From JBCBKU01 sp965267475 (GTDB taxonomy: Bacteria; Pseudomonadota; Alphaproteobacteria; Rhodobacterales; Rhodobacteraceae), in NCBI GenBank assembly GCA_965267475.1, contig OZ254079.1:2976001-3040000 (forward strand): 64,000 nt of DNA, written 5' to 3'. The notes under the pieces are model-generated. The model ran no database searches. It saw nothing but the letters and a program-made list of their open reading frames with translations, and was not told the DNA's origin. Position numbers and translations under genes: made by a program. Position 1 is the first letter of the stretch, and the number at the start of each line of letters is the position of its first letter. Of this stretch, positions 1 through 8,404 are shown piece by piece.

Positions 1-472
1 GCTGGTCACTAAGCCAGACCACCGGATCGGCTCCGAGGAAGCGCCAAAGGTGTGACAGGATCCCATTCACCGGATCCATGAACATGTTCTTCCAGACCAG
101 GGCAGACACCGTGGGCATCACGAAGAAGGGCGAGATCACCAGGATACGCACGATCCCCTGCCCCCACATCGGCTGGTCAAGAAGAATGGCAAGCAGGATC
201 CCAAGGATGACCGTGATCAGAAGAATGCCGCCGACGATCAGGATTGTCGTCTGAACCGACGGCCAGAATGAGCTTGAGCTGATGAACCGGACGTAGTTGT
301 CGAAACCGACCCAGTCGAGGCCCTGTTCAATCGAATCTCCCCGAAGCGGCAGGTACTTCTTGAACGAGAAGAACAGCGTCATCGTGAGAGGGACGAGCAT
401 CCAGACAAGGAGCAGGAAGACCGCCGGGGCCATCATGAGCCGTGCTGCTGATCGAGAGTGCTGAGTAGCCAT
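1..472 (-). CDS. Sugar/polyol ABC transporter permease (MalF-like, partial)
   Basis: Inner-membrane permease of a carbohydrate ABC importer. The C-terminal part lies beyond the window start, so only 157 residues are visible. The start ATG at 472 follows a GAGAGGA ribosome-binding site. The protein opens with a short charged stretch and a hydrophobic segment (about residues 12-35), then has at least two more membrane segments (about 75-98 and 110-130), as in binding-protein-dependent permeases of the MalF/UgpA/SmoF type. It lies directly downstream of the solute-binding protein gene on the same strand, so both should serve one importer. The conserved EAA loop is not visible because the gene is cut. 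The substrate is inferred from the binding protein only. Confidence 0.85.
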   Translation of the reverse strand, partial: MATQHSRSAARLMMAPAVFLLLVWMLVPLTMTLFFSFKKYLPLRGDSIEQGLDWVGFDNYVRFISSSSFWPSVQTTILIVGGILLITVILGILLAILLDQPMWGQGIVRILVISPFFVMPTVSALVWKNMFMDPVNGILSHLWRFLGADPVVWLSDQ

Positions 473-542
473 TAGACACATCCTCTCCGTTAACGGACTT
501 CGCCCGTGTCAGATGAAGTTTGCGGATTTCAGGGTTTCTTGA

Positions 543-570
543 CCAGAGGGCGGGCTAAGCCGCCCCCTGG
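543..570 (-). promoter_or_regulatory. Intercistronic stem-loop between binding protein and permease genes
   Basis: An inverted repeat with CCAG/CTGG outer arms and GGGCGG/CCGCCC inner arms around a GCTAAG loop lies just after the binding-protein stop codon. It has no T-run on the transcribed strand. Such hairpins in ABC operons (malE-malF is the known case) slow 3' decay or partly terminate transcription, so the binding protein is made in excess over the permease. That role is inference. Confidence 0.5.
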
Positions 571-583
571 CATGGGAGGAAAC

Positions 584-1906
584 TTAGCGGTAGCCCGCAG
601 CTTCCATAGCGTCGTTCGTGATCGCCTGCGCTTTTGCCAGCGCTTCTTCAACGGTTTGCTGGCCCGCATAGACAGCCGAGAACTCTTGGCTGACTTCGGT
701 TGCGATGCCTGCAAATTCCGGGATCGCCGCGAACTGGACGCCCACATATGGCGACGGATCTACGGTGGAGTCGTTCGGGTCAGCGGCCAGAATGGTTTCC
801 AGCGTGATCTGAGCGAACGGAACCTGTTGATAGATCTCGTTGTCATAAAGCGACTGGCGCGTGCCCGGCGGAACCGCAGCGTGGCCGAACTCGAATGCGA
901 CAAGGCGCATGTAATCCGGACCCGTTGCCCATTCCATGAACTGCTTGGCTTCGGCTTCCTTCTGAGTCCCGGCAGGAATTGCCAGTGCCCAGGACCAGAG
1001 CCAGCCGGCGTTCTTGCCAAGACCGTTGTTCGGCGCGATGGCCCAACCAACCTTGCCGTCGACTTCACTTGGCGTGCCTTCACGCTCGCCTGTCAGCCAG
1101 CCTGCAGCCACGGTCGCGTCGATCCACATGCCGCACTTGCCCTGACGGAACAGCGACAGGTTCTCGTTAAACCCGTTCGTTGCATATCCCGGAGGACCCG
1201 ATTCCGTCATCATCTCGACGAAGAAGTTCAGCGTATTCGCCCAAGGCTCTTGGTCAAACGTCGCATTCCAGTCCTCATCGAACCAACGGGCACCGAACGA
1301 GTTCGACATGGCCGTGATGAACGCACCGCCTTCACCCCAACCGGCCTTACCGCGCAGGCAGATGCCGTTGATCTCGTTCTCGCGATCTGTCATCGCGGCG
1401 GCAGCTTCCTTGATGAACTCCCATGTGGGTTCGCGGGGCATTTCCAGCCCGGCGGCCTCCATCAGGTCGGTGCGATAGTGCACCATCGAGCTTTCCGCAT
1501 AGAACGGCGCAGCATACAGCGTGCCTTCGTGCGACAGGCCGCCACGGATCGCCGGAAGGATGTCTTCAACCTCATAGCTCGCAGGCATGTCGTCCAGCGG
1601 CACGAGCCAGCCATTGCTGCCCCAGATCGGCGCTTCGTACATGCCGATGATCATTATGTCGAAAGCACCGCCTTTGGTGGCGATGTCCTGGGTCAGACGC
1701 TGACGCAGGGTGTTCTCTTCCAGAACGACCCAGTCGACGTTGATCCCGGTTCTCTTTGTGAAGTCGTCGCTCAGGCCCTGCATGGTGATCATGTCACCGT
1801 TGTTCACGGTGCCCACCGTGATCGTGGTTGCGTGACCATCCGCGATAGCCGCGCCGGCAGTAAGTGCCAAAGCGCTGGCCGCACAAAGTGCGTTCCTCAA
1901 ATACAT
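584..1906 (-). CDS. Extracellular solute-binding protein, family 1 (sugar/polyol ABC importer, SmoE-like)
   Basis: Periplasmic binding protein of 440 residues for a carbohydrate importer. A classical signal peptide (about residues 1-22, ending AAIADG) precedes a mature part beginning TTITVGTVNN. The pattern of a domain-1 acceptor, hinge and aromatic binding residues (AGWLWSWALAIPAG near residue 310) is typical of cluster-B/family-1 binding proteins. Overall it most resembles the mannitol/sorbitol-binding SmoE group of Rhodobacter, although exact substrate specificity cannot be read from sequence. The start ATG follows GGGAGGAG. A LacI-type regulator lies immediately upstream and the permease downstream, forming an inducible uptake operon. 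Confidence 0.85.
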   Translation of the reverse strand: MYLRNALCAASALALTAGAAIADGHATTITVGTVNNGDMITMQGLSDDFTKRTGINVDWVVLEENTLRQRLTQDIATKGGAFDIMIIGMYEAPIWGSNGWLVPLDDMPASYEVEDILPAIRGGLSHEGTLYAAPFYAESSMVHYRTDLMEAAGLEMPREPTWEFIKEAAAAMTDRENEINGICLRGKAGWGEGGAFITAMSNSFGARWFDEDWNATFDQEPWANTLNFFVEMMTESGPPGYATNGFNENLSLFRQGKCGMWIDATVAAGWLTGEREGTPSEVDGKVGWAIAPNNGLGKNAGWLWSWALAIPAGTQKEAEAKQFMEWATGPDYMRLVAFEFGHAAVPPGTRQSLYDNEIYQQVPFAQITLETILAADPNDSTVDPSPYVGVQFAAIPEFAGIATEVSQEFSAVYAGQQTVEEALAKAQAITNDAMEAAGYR

Positions 1907-1941
1907 CCGCTCCTCCCTGTGTTGGATGTTTATGTGACCCT

Positions 1942-1971
1942 ACGCTAGGCGCGGGCCCCTCAACCTGTCAA
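1942..1971 (-). promoter_or_regulatory. Promoter of the solute-binding protein operon
   Basis: On the minus strand a perfect -35 box TTGACA (1966-1971) is followed, after 18 bases, by TAGCGT (1942-1947), about 35 bases upstream of the binding-protein start. The -35 is strong and the -10 weak, which fits a regulated promoter. Confidence 0.5.
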
Positions 1972-1976
1972 CAGAA

Positions 1977-1994
1977 ATTTTACGCGCGGAAAGT
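1977..1994. promoter_or_regulatory. Candidate LacI-family operator
   Basis: An 18-bp imperfect palindrome centred on CGCG (14 of 18 positions symmetric) lies directly upstream of the -35 box of the binding-protein promoter. LacI-family operators typically have a central CG and AT-rich arms. The 9-mer TTTTACGCG recurs at 3069-3077 upstream of the LacI-type gene itself, which would allow autoregulation. Assignment to the neighbouring regulator is inference. Confidence 0.4.
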
Positions 1995-2005
1995 TTTAAA
2001 TTGCC

Positions 2006-3031
2006 TCACGCAGACTCGCGCATCACGAGTCGACCCTCAAACAACGTTGTTTTTCTGGGCGTTTCCGCGCCATCGATGGCCTCGAACAAAGTTTGCACGG
2101 CCTGCCCGGAAATCGCCTCGTAGTCTTGCGCAACGGTCGTAAGCGGCGGGCATGTGAACCGCGAAAACGGGTGATCGTCCTGTCCCGCGACGCGAATCGC
2201 GCAGTCCGATTCACGTCCAACCCGAAGACGACGTTCGAAACAGGCCGCCAGAAATCCGATGGCCAAGCGGTCATTGCTGCACAGCACCGTGTTCGTCGCA
2301 AATTTGCTTTGGTCAAGCGCGCGGCCACCTTCGCGCTGGCCGATTTCTTCAAAGGCCCACCCCTCGCCCTCGGCCTGAACGATCATAGGTTCATGCCCAA
2401 TGCGCTGCATCGCGTCGATATAGCCCTGGCGCCGTCTGTTGGCGTTCGGGTTGGCGGGCGTCTTCATTTCGAAAAAGCAGGGCGGCTCACCACTTCGGCA
2501 CAGATAGTCAACGATCAACATTGAGAACTGGGGGCTGTCCGAACCCACAAACGCAAGGCCCATATCTTTGATGTTACTGTCAAAAAGTACCGTGGGCACG
2601 TCATCGCAAAAGCGTTCGATCACCGCCTTGTCCGAAGCGCGACCAAGCGGCGCAAGAAGCACGCCCGCCGGTTTAAGCGACCTGAGGCTGTCAAGGATTT
2701 CGGTTTCAAGTGCCTGATCGCCATGGGCGCTGTAAAGCGTCGGACGATACCCAGCATCAATACAGCGCTGTTCCAGCTTCCGCGCAATCTCGGCAAAGAA
2801 TGGGTCCGCCAGAAAGGGCACGACAATGCCGATGTTCTTCGTCAGCTTCCGATTTTGGTTCACCGCGAAAATGTTGGGCCGGTAGTCATAGCGCTCAAGC
2901 GCCGCCTCGATCCGGGACCGCGTCGACTTCCGCACACTGGACGGGTCATGAAAATACTTCGACACCGTCGGGCGGGAAATACCGCTCAACGCTGCAAACT
3001 CTTCCATGTTCCGGATTTTCTGCTGCGCCAT
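2006..3031 (-). CDS. LacI-family transcriptional regulator
   Basis: DNA-binding repressor or activator of sugar catabolism, 341 residues from the chosen ATG, which has AGGTGA eight bases upstream; a GTG six codons earlier is possible. The N-terminal LacI helix-turn-helix includes MEEFAALSGISRPTVSKYF and the hinge-helix region YDYRPN. A periplasmic-binding-like effector domain follows from about residue 65 (IGIVVPFLADPFFAEIARKL) to the end. The gene lies between the flavin monooxygenase and the binding-protein genes on the same strand, so it probably controls uptake and perhaps degradation of one sugar or polyol. The effector is unknown. Confidence 0.9.
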   Translation of the reverse strand: MAQQKIRNMEEFAALSGISRPTVSKYFHDPSSVRKSTRSRIEAALERYDYRPNIFAVNQNRKLTKNIGIVVPFLADPFFAEIARKLEQRCIDAGYRPTLYSAHGDQALETEILDSLRSLKPAGVLLAPLGRASDKAVIERFCDDVPTVLFDSNIKDMGLAFVGSDSPQFSMLIVDYLCRSGEPPCFFEMKTPANPNANRRRQGYIDAMQRIGHEPMIVQAEGEGWAFEEIGQREGGRALDQSKFATNTVLCSNDRLAIGFLAACFERRLRVGRESDCAIRVAGQDDHPFSRFTCPPLTTVAQDYEAISGQAVQTLFEAIDGAETPRKTTLFEGRLVMRESA

Positions 3032-3153
3032 TCCGTTCTTCACCTGCACCGCAGATCACCGCGGCATTTTTTACGCGGTGGAGGTTTTCTTATCGCGCGA
3101 CAAAAATCAATAGGTTACGCAAAATCTTATCGGGATCGGTGGAATCCACCGCA

Positions 3154-4914
3154 TCACCCGCGGGCCAGAATGCCTGTCAGAACGCGTTTCAGTTCGCTGC
3201 CTGGATCAGTCGCCAGGCGTTCAGCGCGCCAGGCCACATGGTGATCGGGCCGGACAAGGATACAGCCGGTGTCCGAAACCTCGCGCGCGCGGGCCCAGTC
3301 GCCGGTGTGATCGACGAAAGGTTGACGCGGGCCAATGATGTGGGCTTCAACGGTCAATCCAAGTTCGGCGCCGACAGCTCTCACGGCCTCGACCCAGGCC
3401 TCGCCACCAATCCCGGTAAGGATCGTGAAGCGGCCACGACCGCAAAGATCAAGCGTCGAGACCTGGGCACCCGTATCGTGATCGAACACCCAGACATGCG
3501 GAAGCCGCGCGCCCGGCCAGGTTGTCGGCTGATAGTGCAATTCGGCATCGACCTCGAAGGCCGGCTCAGAGGCTCCATCGGTGATGACGGCGGACGAAGC
3601 ATAGCGCTGGTTCATCTCGACACCATGGGCATCGAATTCGTACTTCTTGAACGCGATGGCCGCGCGGATCGCCTCCCTTTGCTTTTCCGCCTCTGGTCCG
3701 GGATCGCAGCGCGCATCCATGCTCGCTTTGATTTTCTCGTAATCCGTGCCGCCGGTCATGCCGAGCGCCTCGAAGATCGGACCAAACTCACCAATCGACT
3801 GGTTTGCGCGCGTCACGATCTGCTTGGCGATTGGCGCGCGTTCTTCGGAATAGCTGTCCAGAAGGCCGGGGGCCGCCTGCCCTTTCAAGACAGCGGCAAG
3901 CTTCCAGGCCAGATTGAACGCATCCTGAATGGATGTGTTCGATCCCAACCCGTTCGACGGCGGGTGCCGATGGGCGGCATCGCCCATGATGAACACCCGT
4001 TCCTTTTGCATATGCGTTGCGTAGGCGTCGTTCACCGTCCAGGTGTTTGCGCTGATCAGATCGATCTCAAGCTCCGGATCGCCCACCAATTGCCGGGCAA
4101 CTTCGGTGGCAAAACCCTCATCAACTTCGGGGGCAGGCTGGTTGATGTCATACCCCCAGACGATCAGCCATTCGTCCCAAGGGCGGATCATCCGAACAAG
4201 GCCCATGCCGATCCCGCCGACATCGGCGCCGGGTTGCATGATCCAGTACAGGACGCTGGGCCGGTGCGCGACGTATTGCGACAGGTCCGCCTTGAACAGA
4301 ATGTTCATGGACCCGCCAACCGCCATCTGTCCTTCGATCGGAAGGCCCGCTTGTTCGGCGACCAGAGAATTTCCGCCATCCGCCCCGATCAGGTATTTTG
4401 ATCGCACCTGAAATTCGCGCCCCGACAAGCGGTCCCGTAGGGTCGAGGTTACACCATCCGCGTCTTGTTCATGCGACAGGTATTCCGTCGACATCCGCCC
4501 TTGCGCCCCCCGCTTGCAGGCCGTCGAAAACAGGATCGGCTCCATGAAGGTTTGCGGCAGGTCATTCATGAAGGATGGCGAGGACAACTGATGCTCAGCA
4601 CGCGACAGGGGGTGCTTGCCCCAGGACTTCATGCGCCCGATTTCTTCCCCCGCCAGGCTCTCGCAGAAGACATTCTCGCCCATCAGATCCTGCTCGGTCG
4701 CGTGCATATAGGCCTCGGCTTCGACCTCGGGCCCGAGGTCCCGCAGAACCTCCATGGTTCGCTGATTGGTGATATGCGCGCGGGGCGTGTTGGCCAGCCA
4801 ACGGTACCGGTTCACAACCATGGTCTCGACGCCATATGTCGCCAAAAGCGCGGCCGCCGAAGATCCGGCGGGCCCTGTTCCAATGATCAGAACATCTGTT
4901 TCAATCTCGGCCAC
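3154..4914 (-). CDS. FAD-dependent aromatic-ring monooxygenase (PheA/TfdB family)
   Basis: Flavoprotein hydroxylase of about 586 residues. The chosen GTG start (VAEIETDVLIIG) has a GAGGGGGG ribosome-binding site; a longer frame exists upstream but lacks one. The N-terminal dinucleotide fold GTGPAGSSAA binds the ADP part of FAD. The second FAD motif FIMGDAAHRHPPSNGLG sits near residue 310, followed by the SIQDAFNLAWKLA helix typical of phenol and 2,4-dichlorophenol hydroxylases. The C-terminal ~150 residues fit the thioredoxin-like domain of this family. It should use NAD(P)H and O2 on an aromatic substrate. Pairing with a divergent aldehyde dehydrogenase suggests a catabolic route, but the substrate is not identifiable. 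Confidence 0.85.
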   Translation of the reverse strand: MAEIETDVLIIGTGPAGSSAAALLATYGVETMVVNRYRWLANTPRAHITNQRTMEVLRDLGPEVEAEAYMHATEQDLMGENVFCESLAGEEIGRMKSWGKHPLSRAEHQLSSPSFMNDLPQTFMEPILFSTACKRGAQGRMSTEYLSHEQDADGVTSTLRDRLSGREFQVRSKYLIGADGGNSLVAEQAGLPIEGQMAVGGSMNILFKADLSQYVAHRPSVLYWIMQPGADVGGIGMGLVRMIRPWDEWLIVWGYDINQPAPEVDEGFATEVARQLVGDPELEIDLISANTWTVNDAYATHMQKERVFIMGDAAHRHPPSNGLGSNTSIQDAFNLAWKLAAVLKGQAAPGLLDSYSEERAPIAKQIVTRANQSIGEFGPIFEALGMTGGTDYEKIKASMDARCDPGPEAEKQREAIRAAIAFKKYEFDAHGVEMNQRYASSAVITDGASEPAFEVDAELHYQPTTWPGARLPHVWVFDHDTGAQVSTLDLCGRGRFTILTGIGGEAWVEAVRAVGAELGLTVEAHIIGPRQPFVDHTGDWARAREVSDTGCILVRPDHHVAWRAERLATDPGSELKRVLTGILARG

Positions 4915-5272
4915 CTGGCGTCCCCCCTCTCGATTTCCGGCACTATGGCCGGATCGCGCGGTTTGGATAAAGCGTTTATTTTGCATGCCTTGGCCAAAAC
5001 CGGGAAAGGAGGGCACCGTCGCCCGCACCAAACCCATATGAAACCCATAGGAAACCCCGCAGTGCCTTTGGGTCCCGTTCGGTGGCCTTCTGGATGGCGC
5101 AGTAGTTGGGATGCACCCGGGGTCGCGGCTCTGGGTCAGACCGCCCCTATCCCTAAAGATGACCCCACACCTTCATCCGGCAAAAGTCGGTCTCGGTGGG
5201 TCGAGCGTCGCAGCAATGCTTGACCTATCCCCTGTCTCGTTCCAGACGGAAACGACTTAGGAGACAGCTTGA
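4915..5272. other. Divergent intergenic region, monooxygenase / aldehyde dehydrogenase
   Basis: No convincing gene lies here. It must carry promoters for both flanking genes. A perfect inverted repeat ATAAA-GCG-TTTAT lies at 4967-4979 in an AT-rich patch about 55 bases upstream of the monooxygenase start. An imperfect repeat with TCGTT/AACGA arms lies about 20 bases upstream of the aldehyde dehydrogenase start. Either could be an operator. A TTGACC -35-like box lies at 5220-5225 without a good -10. Confidence 0.45.
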
Positions 5273-6703
5273 ATGACGCACCCACATCTTGGTCAATTTT
5301 ACATCGGCGGGGCCTGGGTCACACCGGACAGCACACAGCGGTTTCCGTTTTTGAACCCGGCCACCGAAGGGCAGTTGGGTGAGATCGTGCTGGGCAATGA
5401 TTGGGACGCAGATCGCGCCGTCGCAGCAGCGTCAAAGGCCTTTGAAACATGGGGGTTTACCTCGAAAGAACAAAGGCTTGTCCCCTTACGGCGCCTTCTG
5501 GATATCTCGCGCGAGCGACTGGAAGATATGGCCGAAGCGATGACGGCCGAGATGGGCTGCCCCATCACTTTCAGCCGCGAAGTTCAGGCCGACAGTGCCG
5601 TCGGCCATCTGGAAAGCTTCATCGAGGTACTTGAAGCGCAGGACACTCGTGAAGCGCTGCCAAACGGCGACATCGTCCTGCGCGAACCCATTGGAGTTTG
5701 TGGGCTGATCACCCCCTGGAACTGGCCGATAAACCAGATCGTTCTGAAGGTCGTGCCCGCGCTGGCCGCTGGCTGTACCTGCGTTTTGAAACCCTCGGAA
5801 CACACGCCGCTTTCCGCTGTGATCTACGCCGAGATGATACATGAGGCCGGGTTCCCGCCCGGTGTCTTCAATCTTGTTCAGGGCGACGGCCCCACAGTCG
5901 GTGCGGCACTGTCGCGGCATCCGGACGTGCACATGATGTCATTCACCGGGTCAACGCGCGCGGGCGTCGCGGTGACGAAGGACGCCGCAGACACCGTAAA
6001 GCGGGTCACGCTTGAGCTTGGCGGCAAGTCCCCGAACCTGGTGTTCGCGGACGCCGATCTTGAAACGGCAATTCCAGCATCGGTGGCCGAATGCTTTGTA
6101 AATGCAGGACAATCCTGCGACGCACCCACCCGCCTTCTGGTCGAGGCGCCGATCTATGAGAAGGCGAAGACACTCGCCAAGGCCGCTGTCGAAGCAACCG
6201 AGGTCGCTGATCCGACGAAAGAAGGGGATCACCTGGGCCCGCTCTTCGACAAGATCCAGTTCGACCGGGTTCAGGCGATGATCCAAACCGGGATCGATGA
6301 AGGCGCCACGCTTCTGGCCGGAGGGACCGGGCGCCCGAACGATCTGAACCAAGGTTGGTACGTTCGCCCGACGCTTTTTGCCGATGTGGGTGAGGATATG
6401 GCCGTGACCCGACAAGAGATCTTTGGGCCGGTCCTGGTCATGATGCCGTTTGAGACCGAAGAAGACGCCATCCGGATCGCCAACGACACGCCATACGGGT
6501 TGGCAGCCTTCGCCTGGACCGGCGACATGGATCGGGCCGAAAGACTGGCGGCGAAATTGCGCGCGGGCGCCGTCCACATCAATGGCGGCGGCTATCAGTA
6601 CGGATCACCCTTTGGCGGCTACAAGCAGTCGGGCAACGGGCGCGAGGGCGGGTTGCACGGTTTGGAAGACTATCAGGAAATCAAGACGTTACACTTCGGC
6701 TAG
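5273..6703 (+). CDS. NAD(P)-dependent aldehyde dehydrogenase
   Basis: Cytosolic aldehyde dehydrogenase of 476 residues, normal length for the ALDH superfamily. ATG follows AGGAGA at good spacing. Motifs in order are PWNWPINQ (cofactor pocket), KPSEHTP, FTGSTRAG (NAD loop), LELGGKSPNLVF carrying the general-base Glu, GQSCDAPTR carrying the nucleophilic Cys, EIFGPVL and FGGYKQSGNGRE near the C-terminus. It oxidises an aldehyde to the acid. Being divergent from the ring monooxygenase suggests action in the same catabolic pathway. Substrate specificity is not predictable from the motifs. Confidence 0.92.
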   Translation: MTHPHLGQFYIGGAWVTPDSTQRFPFLNPATEGQLGEIVLGNDWDADRAVAAASKAFETWGFTSKEQRLVPLRRLLDISRERLEDMAEAMTAEMGCPITFSREVQADSAVGHLESFIEVLEAQDTREALPNGDIVLREPIGVCGLITPWNWPINQIVLKVVPALAAGCTCVLKPSEHTPLSAVIYAEMIHEAGFPPGVFNLVQGDGPTVGAALSRHPDVHMMSFTGSTRAGVAVTKDAADTVKRVTLELGGKSPNLVFADADLETAIPASVAECFVNAGQSCDAPTRLLVEAPIYEKAKTLAKAAVEATEVADPTKEGDHLGPLFDKIQFDRVQAMIQTGIDEGATLLAGGTGRPNDLNQGWYVRPTLFADVGEDMAVTRQEIFGPVLVMMPFETEEDAIRIANDTPYGLAAFAWTGDMDRAERLAAKLRAGAVHINGGGYQYGSPFGGYKQSGNGREGGLHGLEDYQEIKTLHFG

Positions 6704-6753
6704 CAAATGCCCGAAGCCGGGGCCCGCGGCGCCCCGACCCCGATCTGCTCGCC

Positions 6754-8295
6754 TCAACTCGCCTCGGCCCTTTGTGCCCCCAGATAGGTCGCAAGCGCTT
6801 TGGCCGCATCGCTTCCCAGCGGTCCGGCAGCGCAGGTTCGTCCAAAGCCGCCGCTTTGGCACAATGCGCCAATGGCGCGCATCGTCGACCCGCGCGCAAC
6901 ACCGTCAATGTCCCCGGAGTAAAGCCCGCGTTCGACCATCTCGGTCTGCAGGATATAGACATACAGGTTCTTGTTCGTCTGGAAGGCCGCTGTCAGACCC
7001 GACTGATAGGCATCCGCATCAGCGCTGGCCAAAAGCTTGACGGCTTCCGGCCCACCCGAGGCGTTCGACGTCGTCTCGCCCAGAATACGCATCGTCTCTT
7101 CCACGAAGGCCTTGGACCGAAGCGTATTGCCGTGGGTTTCCAGAACGCTGAGGCGCCGGTCGAGCGCATTTGCGATGAACTCGGGCCGTTGACGCAACAG
7201 GCGCAGCAATGCCTCGGCCGAGCGGCCATCACCGGACGCCGCCGAAGCTTCAAGGATCCCAGCAATTTCAGTGACATCCACGCCTTCGGGCAAGGTTTGC
7301 AGACGCACGAATTGCGCAACACGATAGGCCGTGTCGCCATCCGGGTTCGCTGCAAATTCAGCCAAGGCCGCCTTACCCGCGACAGGGTCCGAAGCAGTGC
7401 CGAACTTGCCGCCGATATCGCCCAATGCCAGTTCAAGCCGGGCCGCCTTTTCGCCATTTGCGGCACTGTCCGCCAACACATCGCGCGCCTCGCTTGGGCG
7501 CCCCATGGTCAGCAATATATTGGTCAGCTTTCCGGTGGCGTTCGACCGGCCATTTTCCCGTGCCCAGGCGAAAAGTCGCGCCGCATGTTCCGGGTCCGCC
7601 GTACCGCCGACGCCGTCGCGATACATCTCGCCCAGTTCTTCGCCGGCCTTTGCGTTTCCGGCATCGACAAGGCCTTGAAAGATCACCCTAGCCTTGGCTG
7701 GGTCACCGACCGTGCCACCAGCTTGCCGATACGCGGTTGCCAATTCGAAGGTCGCTGCGGGGTTCCCGGCGTCCGAGAGACGCGACAAAATCTCGATGCC
7801 TAACGCGGGATCGGACTTTTCACCGTATCCGCGCCGCGCATGGCCCACGGCAAGATGAAAATCGGCGCCGATCAACTTGTCTGCTGTTGCACGTGTCAGA
7901 ACCTCATAAGCTTCTTCGGGATATCCCCCGACGGCCAGAAGAACGCGTCCCAGCCAGACCCGTGAATCCTGATCGTCGCGACGGATCGCCTGCCGCAAAA
8001 GCGCAATGGATCGCCCGCGATCCAACTCGGCTTCGGTTCCATAGAAATGCGCAATCGCCATCCGCCGCATCGAAGGCGCATAACCTGCATTCATCAGTTC
8101 ATTGTGCAGGGCCATGCCCCGTGTGACGTCGCCTGGAACGGTGTTGTTCAGACGCAGCGCTTCGGCCAACCGGTAGTGATCTCGAAGAACCTCCGGATTT
8201 GTGGCGTCGGCGATATTTGCTTGCGCGTAGGTCTCATTCGTTGAGGTGAGACCCAGGGCCGCAACGATGGCAAGCCCCCCCATGATTGCCCGCAT
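6754..8295 (-). CDS. Secreted Sel1/TPR-type repeat protein of the polysaccharide island
   Basis: Periplasmic solenoid protein of 513 residues. The ATG at 8295 has GGTGAG four bases upstream; TTG and GTG codons lie just before it in frame. A signal peptide (about 1-25, ending TYAQA) is followed by helical repeats of Sel1 character, for example DPALGIEILSRLSDAGNPAA and DPEHAARLFAWARENG. The C-terminal part (YSGDIDGVARGSTMRAI) resembles a small peptidoglycan-binding-like motif. It is last in a minus-strand run with sulfotransferase, methyltransferase and sugar transferase genes. Sel1 proteins such as AlgK and ExoR assist or regulate exopolysaccharide export, so a scaffold or assembly role is plausible but unproven. 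Confidence 0.7.
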   Translation of the reverse strand: MRAIMGGLAIVAALGLTSTNETYAQANIADATNPEVLRDHYRLAEALRLNNTVPGDVTRGMALHNELMNAGYAPSMRRMAIAHFYGTEAELDRGRSIALLRQAIRRDDQDSRVWLGRVLLAVGGYPEEAYEVLTRATADKLIGADFHLAVGHARRGYGEKSDPALGIEILSRLSDAGNPAATFELATAYRQAGGTVGDPAKARVIFQGLVDAGNAKAGEELGEMYRDGVGGTADPEHAARLFAWARENGRSNATGKLTNILLTMGRPSEARDVLADSAANGEKAARLELALGDIGGKFGTASDPVAGKAALAEFAANPDGDTAYRVAQFVRLQTLPEGVDVTEIAGILEASAASGDGRSAEALLRLLRQRPEFIANALDRRLSVLETHGNTLRSKAFVEETMRILGETTSNASGGPEAVKLLASADADAYQSGLTAAFQTNKNLYVYILQTEMVERGLYSGDIDGVARGSTMRAIGALCQSGGFGRTCAAGPLGSDAAKALATYLGAQRAEAS

Positions 8296-8404
8296 ATCAC
8301 TCACCAATTTTTATGCTCTCACTAATGGTCCAAAGGGTACCACGGATGCCATTTCGATCAAGAAAAGCATGGGGGATGTGCATAAGTTTTTTGGGGAAAA
8401 CCGC

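Noticed and set aside
506..1948. 480-codon plus-strand open frame
   Set aside because: Long only because of high GC; it lies opposite the solute-binding protein, which has a signal peptide, promoter and operon context.
6715..6740. GC-rich hairpin between the aldehyde dehydrogenase and the Sel1 gene as a terminator
   Set aside because: The 6-bp stem has a 7-base loop and no T-run on either strand, so the support is too weak.
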